DNA of 64,000 nt from JAVKLU01 sp031538895 (GCA_031538895.1 JAVKLU010000026.1:3561-67560); one strand, 5' to 3'. Shown: positions 27,400 to 36,631, counted from the first letter of the stretch. A program made the numbers and translations. Notes: generated from the sequence alone by a model not told the origin.

Positions 27400-28452
27400 T
27401 CATTTCGCCTTTTCATTTTCAATCACAGAAATCCAGTTTTCTTGCGCCGCAGTCAATGCCCCTCTGGCATCCAGCGGGCGCAGCAGCTTCAGGGCTTGGT
27501 CGTAGCCCTCATTTCGTTGGGCCTTATTCGGCGCAACACCTGCCAACTTCAGGTATGACACTGCCAAATCCGTTTGCCATTGCGCATTTTGGGGATCGCT
27601 CGTCGCCAGTTTCTCGCTGATCGCCAAGCTCTTGCCGTATTGCACCAGTGCCTGCGCCCGCTCGCCCTGCGCCTGCAAAATGCCCGCCACTTTATTAAAA
27701 CTCACCGACAGGTCGCGCTGCCAGTCGCTGTTTTTGGGATCGCTCGCCGCCAGCTTTTGGCATTTCGTTAATGCCGATTGCGCCCAAACCATGGCTTGCT
27801 CCAGTGAACCTAAAACCTTTGAAAGGTCAGCCAATTGCCACAAACTTGGTAAATGTTGCGGCTCATGTTGATTGGCACGCTCAAACGCTTGGTAGGCCTT
27901 TTGAGCGTTGCGCCCAAGCAGCAGTGCCCCTTGTTCGCGGGCTAACTGCGCAGCGCGGGCACGCAGGGGTTGCGCTAATTCTGTGGCTTGCATTTCCAAA
28001 CGCTGCAAAATATCCAAGGCCTGCGTAATGCCGCCCGATTGCAACTGCGCTATCAGTTGTTTTTTGCTGCCTGTGGCATTGGGCCCACTTTCTTCGCCCA
28101 AAGCCGTAGTCAAGGCTTGACGTTTAAGCGCGTCGATTTCAAGGTCTTTTTGACTGAGCAGTTGTTGGTTTTGACCCAGTTGCTGGTCTTTTTCTGAAAT
28201 TCGATCTAACAACTGTTGGACCAACTGGGGGTCAGCACTAAAGTGCTGATGGATGATACTGCCGCTACCCCCAATTTGCTGGGCAACGGGGCCTTGGCTG
28301 GTAATGGTGGTGTGTATTTGCTCTTTTTTGCGTTGCGAAAATAGCCAAACGCCTGCGACACACAAGGGCGTAACAACAGCAATCACCCATGACCATTGCT
28401 CAAATCCAGCGGATTTGATCCAGTGGAGCAATTGTTGATAGGTCGATTGCAT
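27400..28452 (-). CDS. Membrane-anchored coiled-coil/TPR protein, unknown function
   Basis: 350 residues, not recognised. A hydrophobic helix WSWVIAVVTPLCVAGVWLF (about 20-38) anchors it. It is followed by a polar stretch IGGSGSIIHQHF, a coiled coil (LLDRISEKDQQLGQNQQLLSQKDLEIDALK, about 80-110), an Ala/Gln-rich helical region and two TPR-like repeats of the type LAASDPKNSDWQRDLSVSFNKVAG and LATSDPQNAQWQTDLAVSYLKLAG. Such TPRs are seen in the C-terminal halves of signalling or nSTAND-like proteins, but no NTPase, TIR or CHAT domain is present. G+C is clearly above the flanking genes, a possible sign of transfer. Confidence 0.6.
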   Translation of the reverse strand: MQSTYQQLLHWIKSAGFEQWSWVIAVVTPLCVAGVWLFSQRKKEQIHTTITSQGPVAQQIGGSGSIIHQHFSADPQLVQQLLDRISEKDQQLGQNQQLLSQKDLEIDALKRQALTTALGEESGPNATGSKKQLIAQLQSGGITQALDILQRLEMQATELAQPLRARAAQLAREQGALLLGRNAQKAYQAFERANQHEPQHLPSLWQLADLSKVLGSLEQAMVWAQSALTKCQKLAASDPKNSDWQRDLSVSFNKVAGILQAQGERAQALVQYGKSLAISEKLATSDPQNAQWQTDLAVSYLKLAGVAPNKAQRNEGYDQALKLLRPLDARGALTAAQENWISVIENEKAK

Positions 28453-28483
28453 GGTCAGCTTATCCCTCTTTTTTTATCATCTG

Positions 28484-28522
28484 CGCCACTTAATTACGCC
28501 ACTTCATTGCACCACTTCATTG
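28484..28522. repeat. 13-bp tandem repeat, three copies
   Basis: CGCCACTTAATTA, CGCCACTTCATTG and CACCACTTCATTG follow one another between the coiled-coil/TPR gene start and the MerR regulator's stop. No further signal is seen in this 140-base gap. Confidence 0.75.
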
Positions 28523-28593
28523 CGCGACGCCAAAATTAGAAACACAGTTGTAGAAATACAGTTGCCAATTGATGCAATTAAACACCTAGCCCC

Positions 28594-29010
28594 TTATTTT
28601 TCAGGATTAAGCATCCCCAGCAATAAACGTAACTCATCGGCGACGGCTAAATTATTGGCAGGCTCCGCCAAGTCGCTCTTATTTCCACTTGGACTTTGTT
28701 CTGTCCCGATTTCGCCGGCGTCCTCATTGACCCTATCTTCACGGGGGGCGGCTGATATTTGATCACCAAGTTTGACCCGTGCACCACTAATGGTAAATCC
28801 TTGGTCGTAGAGCAAACCACGAATTTTCCGGATCAATAAAATTTCATGATGTTGATAATAACGGCGATTACCTTTTCGTTTGACTGGCCGCAATTGTCCA
28901 AATTCCTGCTCCCAGTAGCGCAATACATACGGCTTGACGTCGCATAATTCACTGACCTCACCAATGGTGAAATAGCGTTTCGCAGGAATAAGAGGAAGCG
29001 TTGTACTCAT
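28594..29010 (-). CDS. MerR-family transcriptional regulator
   Basis: 138 residues with an N-terminal winged HTH of MerR type (KRYFTIGEVSELCDVKPYVLRYWEQEF...RRYYQHHEILLIRKIRGLLYDQGFTISGARVKL) and an acidic, low-complexity C-terminus without metal-binding cysteines. This small, one-domain form regularly follows ihfA in betaproteobacteria, and does so here after 81 bases. Its target is not evident. Possibly co-transcribed with the pheST-ihfA run. Confidence 0.85.
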   Translation of the reverse strand: MSTTLPLIPAKRYFTIGEVSELCDVKPYVLRYWEQEFGQLRPVKRKGNRRYYQHHEILLIRKIRGLLYDQGFTISGARVKLGDQISAAPREDRVNEDAGEIGTEQSPSGNKSDLAEPANNLAVADELRLLLGMLNPEK

Positions 29011-29091
29011 GAATACCGTTTACATACTATTTAAATATCTTCAGCAATAACACCACAGATAGATTTCATCCGATTAGCTATTAACGCAGAA

Positions 29092-29436
29092 TCAGTCTGC
29101 TTTGTGTGACTGGATTTTTACCAATTGATCTTTGAGTTTTTGACTCGAATGAAAGACTACCACACGACGCGCCTCTATCTGGACCACTTCGCCCGTCTTT
29201 GGATTACGTCCGGGACGTGCGGCTTTATCGCGCAATTCAAAGTTACCAAAACCCGCTAATTTCACGTTTTCACTATTTTTGAGTGCATCGGTAATCAGAT
29301 CAAAAAACGTATCGATCATGTCTTTTGATTCACGTTTATTAAGCCCAATTTGTTCGGACACGACTTTAGCTAAGTGATTCTTGGTGACGACACCAGAATC
29401 GCTTTCTTTTAAATCCACATCAATTTCTTTACTCAC
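29092..29436 (-). CDS. ihfA: Integration host factor subunit alpha
   Basis: 114 residues, DNA-bending nucleoid protein that works as a heterodimer with IHF-beta. The HU/IHF signature GNFELRDKAARPGRNPKTGE, with Arg/Pro at the minor-groove intercalation tip, is present, together with the N-terminal LAKVVSEQIGLNKRESKDMIDTFF helices. The N-terminus has about 15 extra acidic residues (MSKEIDVDLKESDSG) compared with E. coli IhfA. The start is GTG (29436) with AGGGA upstream. It is 49 bases after pheT, the classical position. Confidence 0.95.
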   Translation of the reverse strand: MSKEIDVDLKESDSGVVTKNHLAKVVSEQIGLNKRESKDMIDTFFDLITDALKNSENVKLAGFGNFELRDKAARPGRNPKTGEVVQIEARRVVVFHSSQKLKDQLVKIQSHKAD

Positions 29437-29485
29437 GATGAGTCCCTATGTAGTCAATGTTGCGCACATCACAAAAATTCAAGCC

Positions 29486-31936
29486 CTATCGAAGCTGTGC
29501 GCCTAAGGATGCTTCACAACTAGTGACGAAATGAGCAATAAGCGCTTCAACAGCGTCGTCTTGCAAGGTATTTTGATCGCTTTGCAATTCAATCCGAAAG
29601 GCCAAACTTTTTTGATCACTGCTCAGATTACCGCCCCTAAAGTGATCAAATAAAACTATCGAGCGCAAAATAGCTGCCGATGTCTTTTTCTGCAACTCAG
29701 AAAATACTTTAACAAACTGATCTGCGCTGATGTTTTCAGGAACAACAAAGGCCACATCACGCCACACCGTCGGATACTTTGAAATTCGTGCATATTTAGG
29801 AATATCCCCTGTTTGCACAGCCGCAGAGTCTAGCTCAAAAACAACGGGAATTTTCTCTAACTTGTATTTTAACAACAACTTAGGATGCAAAGCTCCTAAA
29901 TAACCTAAGCATTTATCACCCTGATAAATTGTTGCACTTTGTCCAGGATGTAACCAAGGCAGGTCCGCCCGAAGCCATTCTAATTGGTCGCTCGCGATGA
30001 GCGCCTCAATCTCGGCTTTAACATCGTAAAAATCTACCGCGCGACTTTTAGTGCCCCATTGCATCGGTTCAACATCGCCGTAAGCGAGGCCCGCGATTTT
30101 CTGTACTTCTGCAATGCCCTTTACCTCGTGAGCGCTACTTTTGATCTGCTCAGAAAAAGAAAACACGCGCGCCATCTCAAAAATGCGCAGACGCGTCGCC
30201 CGACGATCCAAGTTATAGCCTAAAGTCTCTAATAGACTCGGAACCAAGCTACTGCGCATCACCGCCAAATGCGCAGCAATCGGATTTTGTAATGTGATCG
30301 GATGTTGGTTATTTACAACATCACTCTCCCAATCTGGTGGGACAAAACTATAGTTAATCACTTCTTGATAACCTGCATTAACCAAACATGTTCGCAAATA
30401 TGCCAACGAATGCCGCGCTTCATCAGGAACTAACGGCGGAGTTGATATTTGCGGCAATGAGGCAGGAATACGATCAAAACCATATACCCGCGCGCATTCC
30501 TCAATTAAATCTTCTTCAATTTTTAAATCAAAACGAAAGCTGGGAACTTCAACACTGAAAACGGTATCGCTATCGGTTTTCGCATCAGTTTGCGCATTGG
30601 TTGCAATGTGATAACGCAAACCCAAATCATCAAAGCATTGCCTGACTTCGGCCTCGCTCATCGGTACGCCTAAAATTTTGTGCAAGCGGGTTAAACGCAA
30701 ATTGATTTTTGCTTCGCTAGGCATAGCGCACAACTGATCATCAATCGGGCCAAACGCCGTCTCAGGCGTCGCACAAATTAAATCCACTAACTCGCACACA
30801 CGCTCCATGACGGCGACATGATCGGCGTAATCAACACCGCGTTCAAAACGATAACCCGCGTCGGTTTGTAAACCCAAAGCGCGCGCGCGCCCTTGAATCG
30901 CATCAGGCGCCCACGCACCAATTTCAATAAAGATATTTTGCGTTGCATCAGAAACCGCACTGTGCGCCCCACCCATAATGCCAGCCAGCGATTCCACTTG
31001 TTGTGTATCAGCAATCACACCATAAGTTTTATTTAAAACCACGTGACGCCCATCAAGCAAAGTCAAGGTTTCATCCGGATGCGCCATTCGAACGGTTAAA
31101 CCCCCGCTAATTTTGTCGCGATCAAAAATATGCGTTGGGTGTCCCAGTTCCAACATCACGTAATTAGAAATATCGACCAAAGCCGAGACCGAACGCATAC
31201 CGCATGCTTCTAAGCGACGCTTCATCCATGTAGGCGAAATTGCTTTTGCATTCACTTGGCGCACCACTCGTCCAGTAAAACGCCAGCACAGTTCGGGCGC
31301 TTTGACTGAAACGGTCAATTTATCGTCACAGCTTGCGACAATAGTTTTTCGCACCGGAATATGCGGTGTTTGTTTGGCAAAGCGTGCCGCATCACGCGCG
31401 ACACCTAAAATTGACAAACAATCACCTCGATTGGGTGTCAATTTAATATTGAATAAGGTATCGGCAATTTCCCAATACGCACCAAAATCAGCGCCCACTG
31501 GCGCGTCTTCAGGCAATTCCATCAAGCCTTCACTCTCTTCGCTCACGCCTAATTCACGCGCCGAGCACAACATCCCATGCGACATGATTCCGCGTAACTT
31601 CGCAACCTTCATCACCATCGTAGGGGAATGCGCACTTAATTCAGCGCCAACCTGAGCCAAGGGTACTTTTAAACCCGCCCTGACGTTTTTAGCCCCACAC
31701 ACAATTTGTATGATTTCAACACCGTTATTAACTTGACAGACATTTAAACGCTCGGCGTCAGGATGCCGCTCAAGCGAGACTATTTGTGCCACAATAACTT
31801 TAGTGAATTGCGCTTGCCTCGAAATAAGCTCTTCAACTTCTAAACCACTCATTGTCAAAAAATCCGCCAATTGATCTGGGGCGGATTGCGCAAGATTCGG
31901 TAAAAATTCATTCAACCATGAAAGCGGAAATTGCAT
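29486..31936 (-). CDS. pheT: Phenylalanyl-tRNA synthetase beta subunit
   Basis: 816 residues, forms the alpha2-beta2 enzyme with PheS. The N-terminal tRNA-binding EMAP-like domain (VIVAQIVSLERHPDAERLNVCQV, about 46-68) is followed by the B3/B4 editing region (LVDISNYVMLELGHPTH), the B5 domain, the catalytic-like core and the C-terminal ferredoxin-fold anticodon-binding domain (KYPTVWRDVAFVVPE...VLFDHFRGG). Length is slightly above average. It begins 12 bases after the end of pheS, so translation is probably coupled. Confidence 0.97.
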   Translation of the reverse strand: MQFPLSWLNEFLPNLAQSAPDQLADFLTMSGLEVEELISRQAQFTKVIVAQIVSLERHPDAERLNVCQVNNGVEIIQIVCGAKNVRAGLKVPLAQVGAELSAHSPTMVMKVAKLRGIMSHGMLCSARELGVSEESEGLMELPEDAPVGADFGAYWEIADTLFNIKLTPNRGDCLSILGVARDAARFAKQTPHIPVRKTIVASCDDKLTVSVKAPELCWRFTGRVVRQVNAKAISPTWMKRRLEACGMRSVSALVDISNYVMLELGHPTHIFDRDKISGGLTVRMAHPDETLTLLDGRHVVLNKTYGVIADTQQVESLAGIMGGAHSAVSDATQNIFIEIGAWAPDAIQGRARALGLQTDAGYRFERGVDYADHVAVMERVCELVDLICATPETAFGPIDDQLCAMPSEAKINLRLTRLHKILGVPMSEAEVRQCFDDLGLRYHIATNAQTDAKTDSDTVFSVEVPSFRFDLKIEEDLIEECARVYGFDRIPASLPQISTPPLVPDEARHSLAYLRTCLVNAGYQEVINYSFVPPDWESDVVNNQHPITLQNPIAAHLAVMRSSLVPSLLETLGYNLDRRATRLRIFEMARVFSFSEQIKSSAHEVKGIAEVQKIAGLAYGDVEPMQWGTKSRAVDFYDVKAEIEALIASDQLEWLRADLPWLHPGQSATIYQGDKCLGYLGALHPKLLLKYKLEKIPVVFELDSAAVQTGDIPKYARISKYPTVWRDVAFVVPENISADQFVKVFSELQKKTSAAILRSIVLFDHFRGGNLSSDQKSLAFRIELQSDQNTLQDDAVEALIAHFVTSCEASLGAQLR

Positions 31937-31948
31937 CGTAGGCCTCCG

Positions 31949-32965
31949 TTAAGTTGAGAATTGAGATAGAAAACGTAAATCGTTTTCATAAAAAAGACGT
32001 AAATCATCCACGCCATAACGCAACATCGTTAATCGCTCGATACCAGAACCAAACGCAAATCCGGTATAGGTTTCCGGATCCAAACCCATGTTTCTAATGA
32101 CACTGGTATGAACCTGACCTGCGCCTGATATTTCTAGCCAACGGCCTTTTAAATTACCCTCTTGAAACAAAATATCAATTTCAGCAGATGGTTCAGTAAA
32201 CGGGAAATAGGAAGGTCGAAAACGAATTTGAATCGCTTGTGGGGCAAAGAAGGCCTGCACAAAATGTAAATACACCCCTTTTAAATCAGCAAAGCTGATG
32301 TTTTTGTCGATCCACAAACCTTCGATTTGATGAAACATCGGCGAATGTGTCGCATCACTATCGACGCGATACGTCCGTCCTGGCGCAATCACACGAATGG
32401 GCGGGGGATTGTTTTTCGCAAAACGAATTTGCATTGGACTGGTATGCGTGCGTAATAGCAAAGGTTTGCCCAACTCGTCCTTTGCGTCCAAATAAAAAGT
32501 ATCTTGCATCGAGCGCGCGGGATGATTTTCTGGACTGTTCAAGGCGGTAAAGTTAAACCAATCGGTTTCAATTTCTGGCCCTTCGGCAACAGAAAATCCC
32601 ATGCTGGAAAAAATGTTAACTAAGCGTTCCCAACTACGTGTAATCGGATGAATCCCGCCTTTTTGCATACCACGTCCGGGCAAAGACACATCAATGGCCT
32701 CGGCAGCCAAACGGCTTTTTAGAACTTGATCTTCAAGCGCGGTTTTGCGCTCATTCACAATTTTTTCAACGGCCTGTTTAACCTGGTTGTATTGCTGTCC
32801 CAATACTTTTCGTTCTGCCGGATCGCATTGCGCCAAGCTCGCCATCAAGCGAGTAACAGAGCCGGTTTTACCAAAGTATTGGGCTTTTAATTGCTCGTGC
32901 TCAGGTAAAGAAGCCACGCCCGCAAATTCCTGCACCGCTGATTGAACCAATTGTTCAAGATTCAT
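31949..32965 (-). CDS. pheS: Phenylalanyl-tRNA synthetase alpha subunit
   Basis: 338 residues. An N-terminal coiled-coil region (EREALR-like FGKTGSVTRLM) is followed by the class II core: HPITRSWERLVNIFSSMGFSVAEGPEIETDWFNFTALN, HPARSMQDTFYL, LRTHTSPMQIR, FHQIEGL, FTEPSAEID and the motif 3 GFAFGSGIERLTMLRYGVDDLR. All ligands needed for Phe/ATP binding look intact. Between it and rplT lie 235 bases with an attenuator-like hairpin. Confidence 0.97.
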   Translation of the reverse strand: MNLEQLVQSAVQEFAGVASLPEHEQLKAQYFGKTGSVTRLMASLAQCDPAERKVLGQQYNQVKQAVEKIVNERKTALEDQVLKSRLAAEAIDVSLPGRGMQKGGIHPITRSWERLVNIFSSMGFSVAEGPEIETDWFNFTALNSPENHPARSMQDTFYLDAKDELGKPLLLRTHTSPMQIRFAKNNPPPIRVIAPGRTYRVDSDATHSPMFHQIEGLWIDKNISFADLKGVYLHFVQAFFAPQAIQIRFRPSYFPFTEPSAEIDILFQEGNLKGRWLEISGAGQVHTSVIRNMGLDPETYTGFAFGSGIERLTMLRYGVDDLRLFYENDLRFLSQFST

Positions 32966-33057
32966 GTGAATAAATACCTAATAAGGCAATTCGATTGGGT
33001 CAAAAATTTACCTAATCAAATCATCAAAGATGACGAAAAAATGGTAATCCTAACAAC

Positions 33058-33102
33058 GAAAAAGACGCGGAACAAACGCCACAAAAGCGCTGCAACCGCG
33101 TC
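33058..33102 (-). terminator. Attenuator-like hairpin in front of pheS
   Basis: On the minus strand GACGCGG (33102-33096) can pair with CCGCGTC (33070-33064), with an inner stem of AGCGC/GGCGT character, and TTTTT follows. It lies about 95 bases after the rplT stop and about 90 before pheS. It may end the infC-rplT transcript or attenuate pheST. No Phe-rich leader peptide like pheL could be read. Confidence 0.5.
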
Positions 33103-33148
33103 TCCAGGGGGTGCGTAAAAACTCTTTGGGAGATATTTAGCCCCTCCT

Positions 33149-33178
33149 TACCTACCGACCTACCTACCTACCTACCTC
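33149..33178. repeat. TACC/GGTA microsatellite between rplT and pheS
   Basis: TACC is repeated about six times with one imperfect unit (GACC). On the coding strand it reads (GGTA)n and is followed by AAGGAGGGG, although no ORF starts there. Confidence 0.8.
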
Positions 33179-33200
33179 AGCCATCAAACGATACTCAAAT

Positions 33201-33560
33201 TTACGCGTGTAAACTGGCTTTTGCTTTTTCTACGATTTGCGCAAAGGCATCTTTTTCAAATACCGCCATGTCAGCCAGTACTTTACGATCAATTTCGATC
33301 GATGCTTTTTTCAAACCATTCATTAACACGCTATAAGTCACACCCAATTCACGGGCACCCGCGTTAATTCGCGCAATCCACAAAGCACGAAAAACACGTT
33401 TTTTGTTACGACGATCGCGGTAGGCATATTGCCCAGCCCGCATAACCGCTTCTTTAGCAATTCGGAAAACACTATTACGACGGCCACGATAACCTTTTGC
33501 CGCGTCAATGACTTTTTTATGGCGCGCACGCGCTGTAACACCACGTTTAACTCTAGACAT
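33201..33560 (-). CDS. rplT: 50S ribosomal protein L20
   Basis: 119 residues, binds 23S rRNA early in assembly and is the translational repressor of the rpmI-rplT pair in E. coli. The N-terminal basic helix (MSRVKRGVTARARHKKVIDAAKGYRGRRNSVFRIAKEAV...) and the C-terminal LNGLKKA-IEIDRKVLADMAV match the family. The ATG at 33560 has AGGGA in front. 19 bases separate it from rpmI. Confidence 0.98.
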   Translation of the reverse strand: MSRVKRGVTARARHKKVIDAAKGYRGRRNSVFRIAKEAVMRAGQYAYRDRRNKKRVFRALWIARINAGARELGVTYSVLMNGLKKASIEIDRKVLADMAVFEKDAFAQIVEKAKASLHA

Positions 33561-33579
33561 ATTCTTTCCCTATTAAAAA

Positions 33580-33777
33580 TTACGCACTGGGTAACATGGC
33601 ACGAACTGATGCCACATTACTGCTATGAACTTGCACAGAACCGCGCAAGTGGCGTTTATTTTTGGTAGTTTTTTTGGTCAAAATATGACGTTTAAACGCC
33701 TGACCACGCTTAATAGTACCGCTTGCGCGTACTCGGAAGCGCTTTGCAGCACTTTTCTTAGTTTTCATCTTTGGCAT
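33580..33777 (-). CDS. rpmI: 50S ribosomal protein L35
   Basis: 65 residues starting MPKMKTKKSAAKRFRVRASG, the universal L35 start, with the tail KRHLRGSVQVHSSNVASVRAMLP. The ATG at 33777 is right; the frame open back to 33801 has no family support. GAGG lies upstream. Confidence 0.98.
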   Translation of the reverse strand: MPKMKTKKSAAKRFRVRASGTIKRGQAFKRHILTKKTTKNKRHLRGSVQVHSSNVASVRAMLPSA

Positions 33778-33902
33778 AACAGACCTCTTTAATCGAAACA
33801 TTTCGCACCATCACTCAACAAAAATGAATTGAGTAATGCTTTGAATGCTTCTTGATATTGCCCACATCAGGAGGTTAACTTGAGGTTAACACTTTAATAC
33901 CC

Positions 33903-33931
33903 TGTATCGGCGAATACGGTACACGTGTCAA
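33903..33931 (-). promoter_or_regulatory. Candidate internal promoter before rpmI
   Basis: On the minus strand TTGACA is followed after 17 bases by GATACA, about 125 bases before the rpmI ATG, in a 249-base gap after infC that is large for this operon. The -35 is perfect but the -10 is poor. The same stretch may hold the L20 operator known in enterobacteria, which I could not delimit. Confidence 0.3.
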
Positions 33932-34026
33932 AAAACTATAGTCCTATAAAAACTATATCACCATGACACATAAGACGGACATGGTGGCTCGACACTTTCT
34001 ATTGCACAGTCGGTAACAATGAAATA

Positions 34027-34575
34027 TTACAAACTGTTTTTTTCATCCGCTTTGGTTAATTTTTTCTTTGGTGTTAACACCATCACCATTTGCCGCCCTT
34101 CCATCTTGGCGTGCTGTTCGACCACGCCATAAGGCTCTAAATCTTCTTTCAAACGATTCATTACCCTAACACCGAACTCTTGATGCGTCATTTCACGTCC
34201 GCGAAACCGCAGGGAAATTTTAGTTTTGTCCCCTTCACCCAAAAACCGAATCAAGTTTTTTAACTTCACTTGATAATCACCATCGTCAGTGACGGGGCGA
34301 AATTTAACTTCTTTAATCTGGATGACTTTCTGTTTTTGTTTCGCTTCATGCGCTTTTTTTTGCGCTTGATAACGGAACTTGCCGTAGTCCATTACTCGGC
34401 ATACTGGCGGCTCACCATTAGGCGCGATTTCAACTAAATCTAATTCAGCTTCTTGAGCTTTGAACAACGCGTCTTGAATCTTAACAACTCCAATCAGTTC
34501 ACCTTCGATACCCAGCAAACGGACTTCTAAAGCCGTAATTTCTTCGTTGATACGGTGACTTTTTCCAGTAGCGAT
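34027..34575 (-). CDS. infC: Translation initiation factor IF-3
   Basis: About 182 residues, binds the 30S subunit and checks initiator tRNA and start codon. The sequence after the start (IATGKSHRINEEITALEVRLLG...DLVEIAPNGEPPVCRVMDYGKFRYQ, later ISLRFRGREMTH) is typical. The only upstream GTG (34602) would add nine unrelated residues. The ribosome site GGGAG (34587-34583) is placed for ATC at 34575 or ATT at 34578, both non-standard codons. In E. coli infC starts at AUU and IF-3 uses this to limit its own synthesis; the same control is inferred here. It follows thrS by about 145 bases. Confidence 0.95.
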   Translation of the reverse strand: MATGKSHRINEEITALEVRLLGIEGELIGVVKIQDALFKAQEAELDLVEIAPNGEPPVCRVMDYGKFRYQAQKKAHEAKQKQKVIQIKEVKFRPVTDDGDYQVKLKNLIRFLGEGDKTKISLRFRGREMTHQEFGVRVMNRLKEDLEPYGVVEQHAKMEGRQMVMVLTPKKKLTKADEKNSL

Positions 34576-34612
34576 AATGAAGCTCCCCAAAAATATTAAC
34601 ACTCAAAATGAG

Positions 34613-34634
34613 TTAATAAACACTTAATAAACAC
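34613..34634. repeat. 11-bp tandem repeat between thrS and infC
   Basis: TTAATAAACAC occurs twice in direct succession (34613-34623 and 34624-34634). It is upstream of the infC ribosome site on the minus strand. Confidence 0.7.
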
Positions 34635-34723
34635 TTAACCAGTTAACCAACGCCAACCTTGATACAGCACAATCACACGCTTGGGCACAAACGACTGAAT
34701 CTGTATCAATCTTTACCCTAGTT

Positions 34724-36631
34724 TTAGACCTTAGTCTGGATGTCGTTCCGTAGCCGCGCTAACAATTGCTCAACCGACATGACGCCCAAATCCTCGTTAC
34801 CGCGCATACGCACCGAAACGGCATTTTGCGCGACTTCATTATCCCCCATCACCAATAAATAAGGAATTTTTTGCAAAGACAAGTCGCGGATTTTATAGCT
34901 TATCTTCTCATTGCGCAAATCTAACTGCGCGCGCAGGCCTTGTTGATGCAAGCTATCGGCCATTTTTTGCGCATATGCGTGATGCTTTTCTGATATTGGG
35001 ACAACCGCCACTTGTACGGGGGCCAACCACATTGGCAAGGCTCCCGCGTGATGTTCAATCAAAATACCGATAAAGCGCTCTAAAGAACCTAAAATTGCTC
35101 GATGAATCATTACCGGCGTTTTGCGGGTGTTATCAATTGCTACGTACTCCGCCTCTAAACGCTGTGGCATAAAGAAATCAACCTGTACCGTACCACACTG
35201 CCATTCGCGCCCTAAAGCGTCTTGCAAGGCATATTCAACTTTAGGGCCATAAAACGCGCCCTCGCCTTTAGAAATCTGATAGGTGCAATTTGAGGCCTCC
35301 AAAGCGTCAATCAGCGCTTTTTCAGCCACATCCCATAAATCGTCACTGCCCACACGCTTTTCTGGACGTGTCGCCACTTTATAAATAATTTTGCTAAAAC
35401 CAAAATCTTTATAAACCGCTTGCAGTAAAGACGTAAATTTAAGGCATTCCGATTGAATTTGCTCTTCGGTACAAAAAATATGACCATCGTCTTGCGTAAA
35501 ACCGCGCACGCGCATAATGCCGTGCAACGATCCTGAAGGTTCGTTGCGATGACATTGGCCAAATTCACCATAACGTAGTGGCAAGTCACGATACGAGCGT
35601 AAATCCGAACGAAAAATCTGAATGTGACCGGGACAATTCATCGGTTTAACTGCGTACACGCGATTTTCTGATTCAGTGGTGAACATATTGTCTTTATAGT
35701 TCTCCCAATGACCGGATTTTTCCCACAACACGCGATCGATAATTTGCGGTCCTTTAACTTCCATATAGCCGTTGTCTTGATAGACCCTACGCATATATTG
35801 CTCAACCGCCTGCCAAATTGACCAACCTTTAGGATGCCAAAAAATCAATCCTGGTGCAATATCCTGCATATGGAATAAATCTAAGGCTTTACCAAGCTTG
35901 CGATGATCACGCTTTTCAGCCTCTTCCAACATCATTAAGTATTGATCAAGACTGGCTTTATCCGCCCATGCCGTGCCATAAATCCGTTGCAGCATTTCAT
36001 TTTTAGAATCGCCACGCCAGTACGCGCCGGCAACTTTTTGCAGTTTGAATACCTTTAGAACGCCCGTCGCAGGTACATGCGGGCCACGGCATAAATCTTG
36101 AAAATCACCTTGCGTGTAAATTGAGACCTCTTGATCGGCAGGAATAGCGCCAATAATTTCAGCTTTATAAAACTCGTTAATCGATTTGAAGTAACTCACT
36201 GCATCATCGCGCGCGATGACTTTACGCTCAATCGTCAAGTTTTTGGCGGCCAGACGCGCCATTTCAGCTTCTATCGCGCTTAAATCTTCAGGCGTAAAAG
36301 GTCGCTTGTACGAAAAATCATAATAAAAACCCTTGTCGATCACCGGCCCAATCGTCACTTGTGCATCGGGATAAAGCGTTTTGACCGCGTGCGCAAGCAA
36401 ATGCGCCGTCGAATGGCGAATCACGTCCACACCTTCAGGGTCTTGCGCGGTAATGATGTCGAGATCACTGTTTTGAGTGACCACACAAGATAAATCAACC
36501 ACGCGCCCATCCAGCTTTGCCGCCAGTGCTTTTTTAGCTAAACCAGGAGAAATGCTATGCGCTATCGCGTGAATTGTGGTGTCTGCGGGAAACTCACGAG
36601 ACTCACCATTTTTTAGTCGTACTGCAATCAT
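34724..36631 (-). CDS. thrS: Threonyl-tRNA synthetase
   Basis: 635 residues, class II enzyme. An N-terminal TGS domain (IAVRLKNGESREFPADTTIHAIAHSI) is followed by the editing domain with HSTAHLLAHAVK and CRGPHVPATG, the core with FWHPKGWSIWQAVEQYMR, the zinc site with MNCPGHIQIF, motif 2 RYGEFGQCHRNEPSG, motif 3 HRAILGSLERFIGILIEHHAGALPMWLAP, and the anticodon-binding domain. It heads the operon, with tRNA-Val just upstream on the same strand. Confidence 0.98.
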   Translation of the reverse strand: MIAVRLKNGESREFPADTTIHAIAHSISPGLAKKALAAKLDGRVVDLSCVVTQNSDLDIITAQDPEGVDVIRHSTAHLLAHAVKTLYPDAQVTIGPVIDKGFYYDFSYKRPFTPEDLSAIEAEMARLAAKNLTIERKVIARDDAVSYFKSINEFYKAEIIGAIPADQEVSIYTQGDFQDLCRGPHVPATGVLKVFKLQKVAGAYWRGDSKNEMLQRIYGTAWADKASLDQYLMMLEEAEKRDHRKLGKALDLFHMQDIAPGLIFWHPKGWSIWQAVEQYMRRVYQDNGYMEVKGPQIIDRVLWEKSGHWENYKDNMFTTESENRVYAVKPMNCPGHIQIFRSDLRSYRDLPLRYGEFGQCHRNEPSGSLHGIMRVRGFTQDDGHIFCTEEQIQSECLKFTSLLQAVYKDFGFSKIIYKVATRPEKRVGSDDLWDVAEKALIDALEASNCTYQISKGEGAFYGPKVEYALQDALGREWQCGTVQVDFFMPQRLEAEYVAIDNTRKTPVMIHRAILGSLERFIGILIEHHAGALPMWLAPVQVAVVPISEKHHAYAQKMADSLHQQGLRAQLDLRNEKISYKIRDLSLQKIPYLLVMGDNEVAQNAVSVRMRGNEDLGVMSVEQLLARLRNDIQTKV

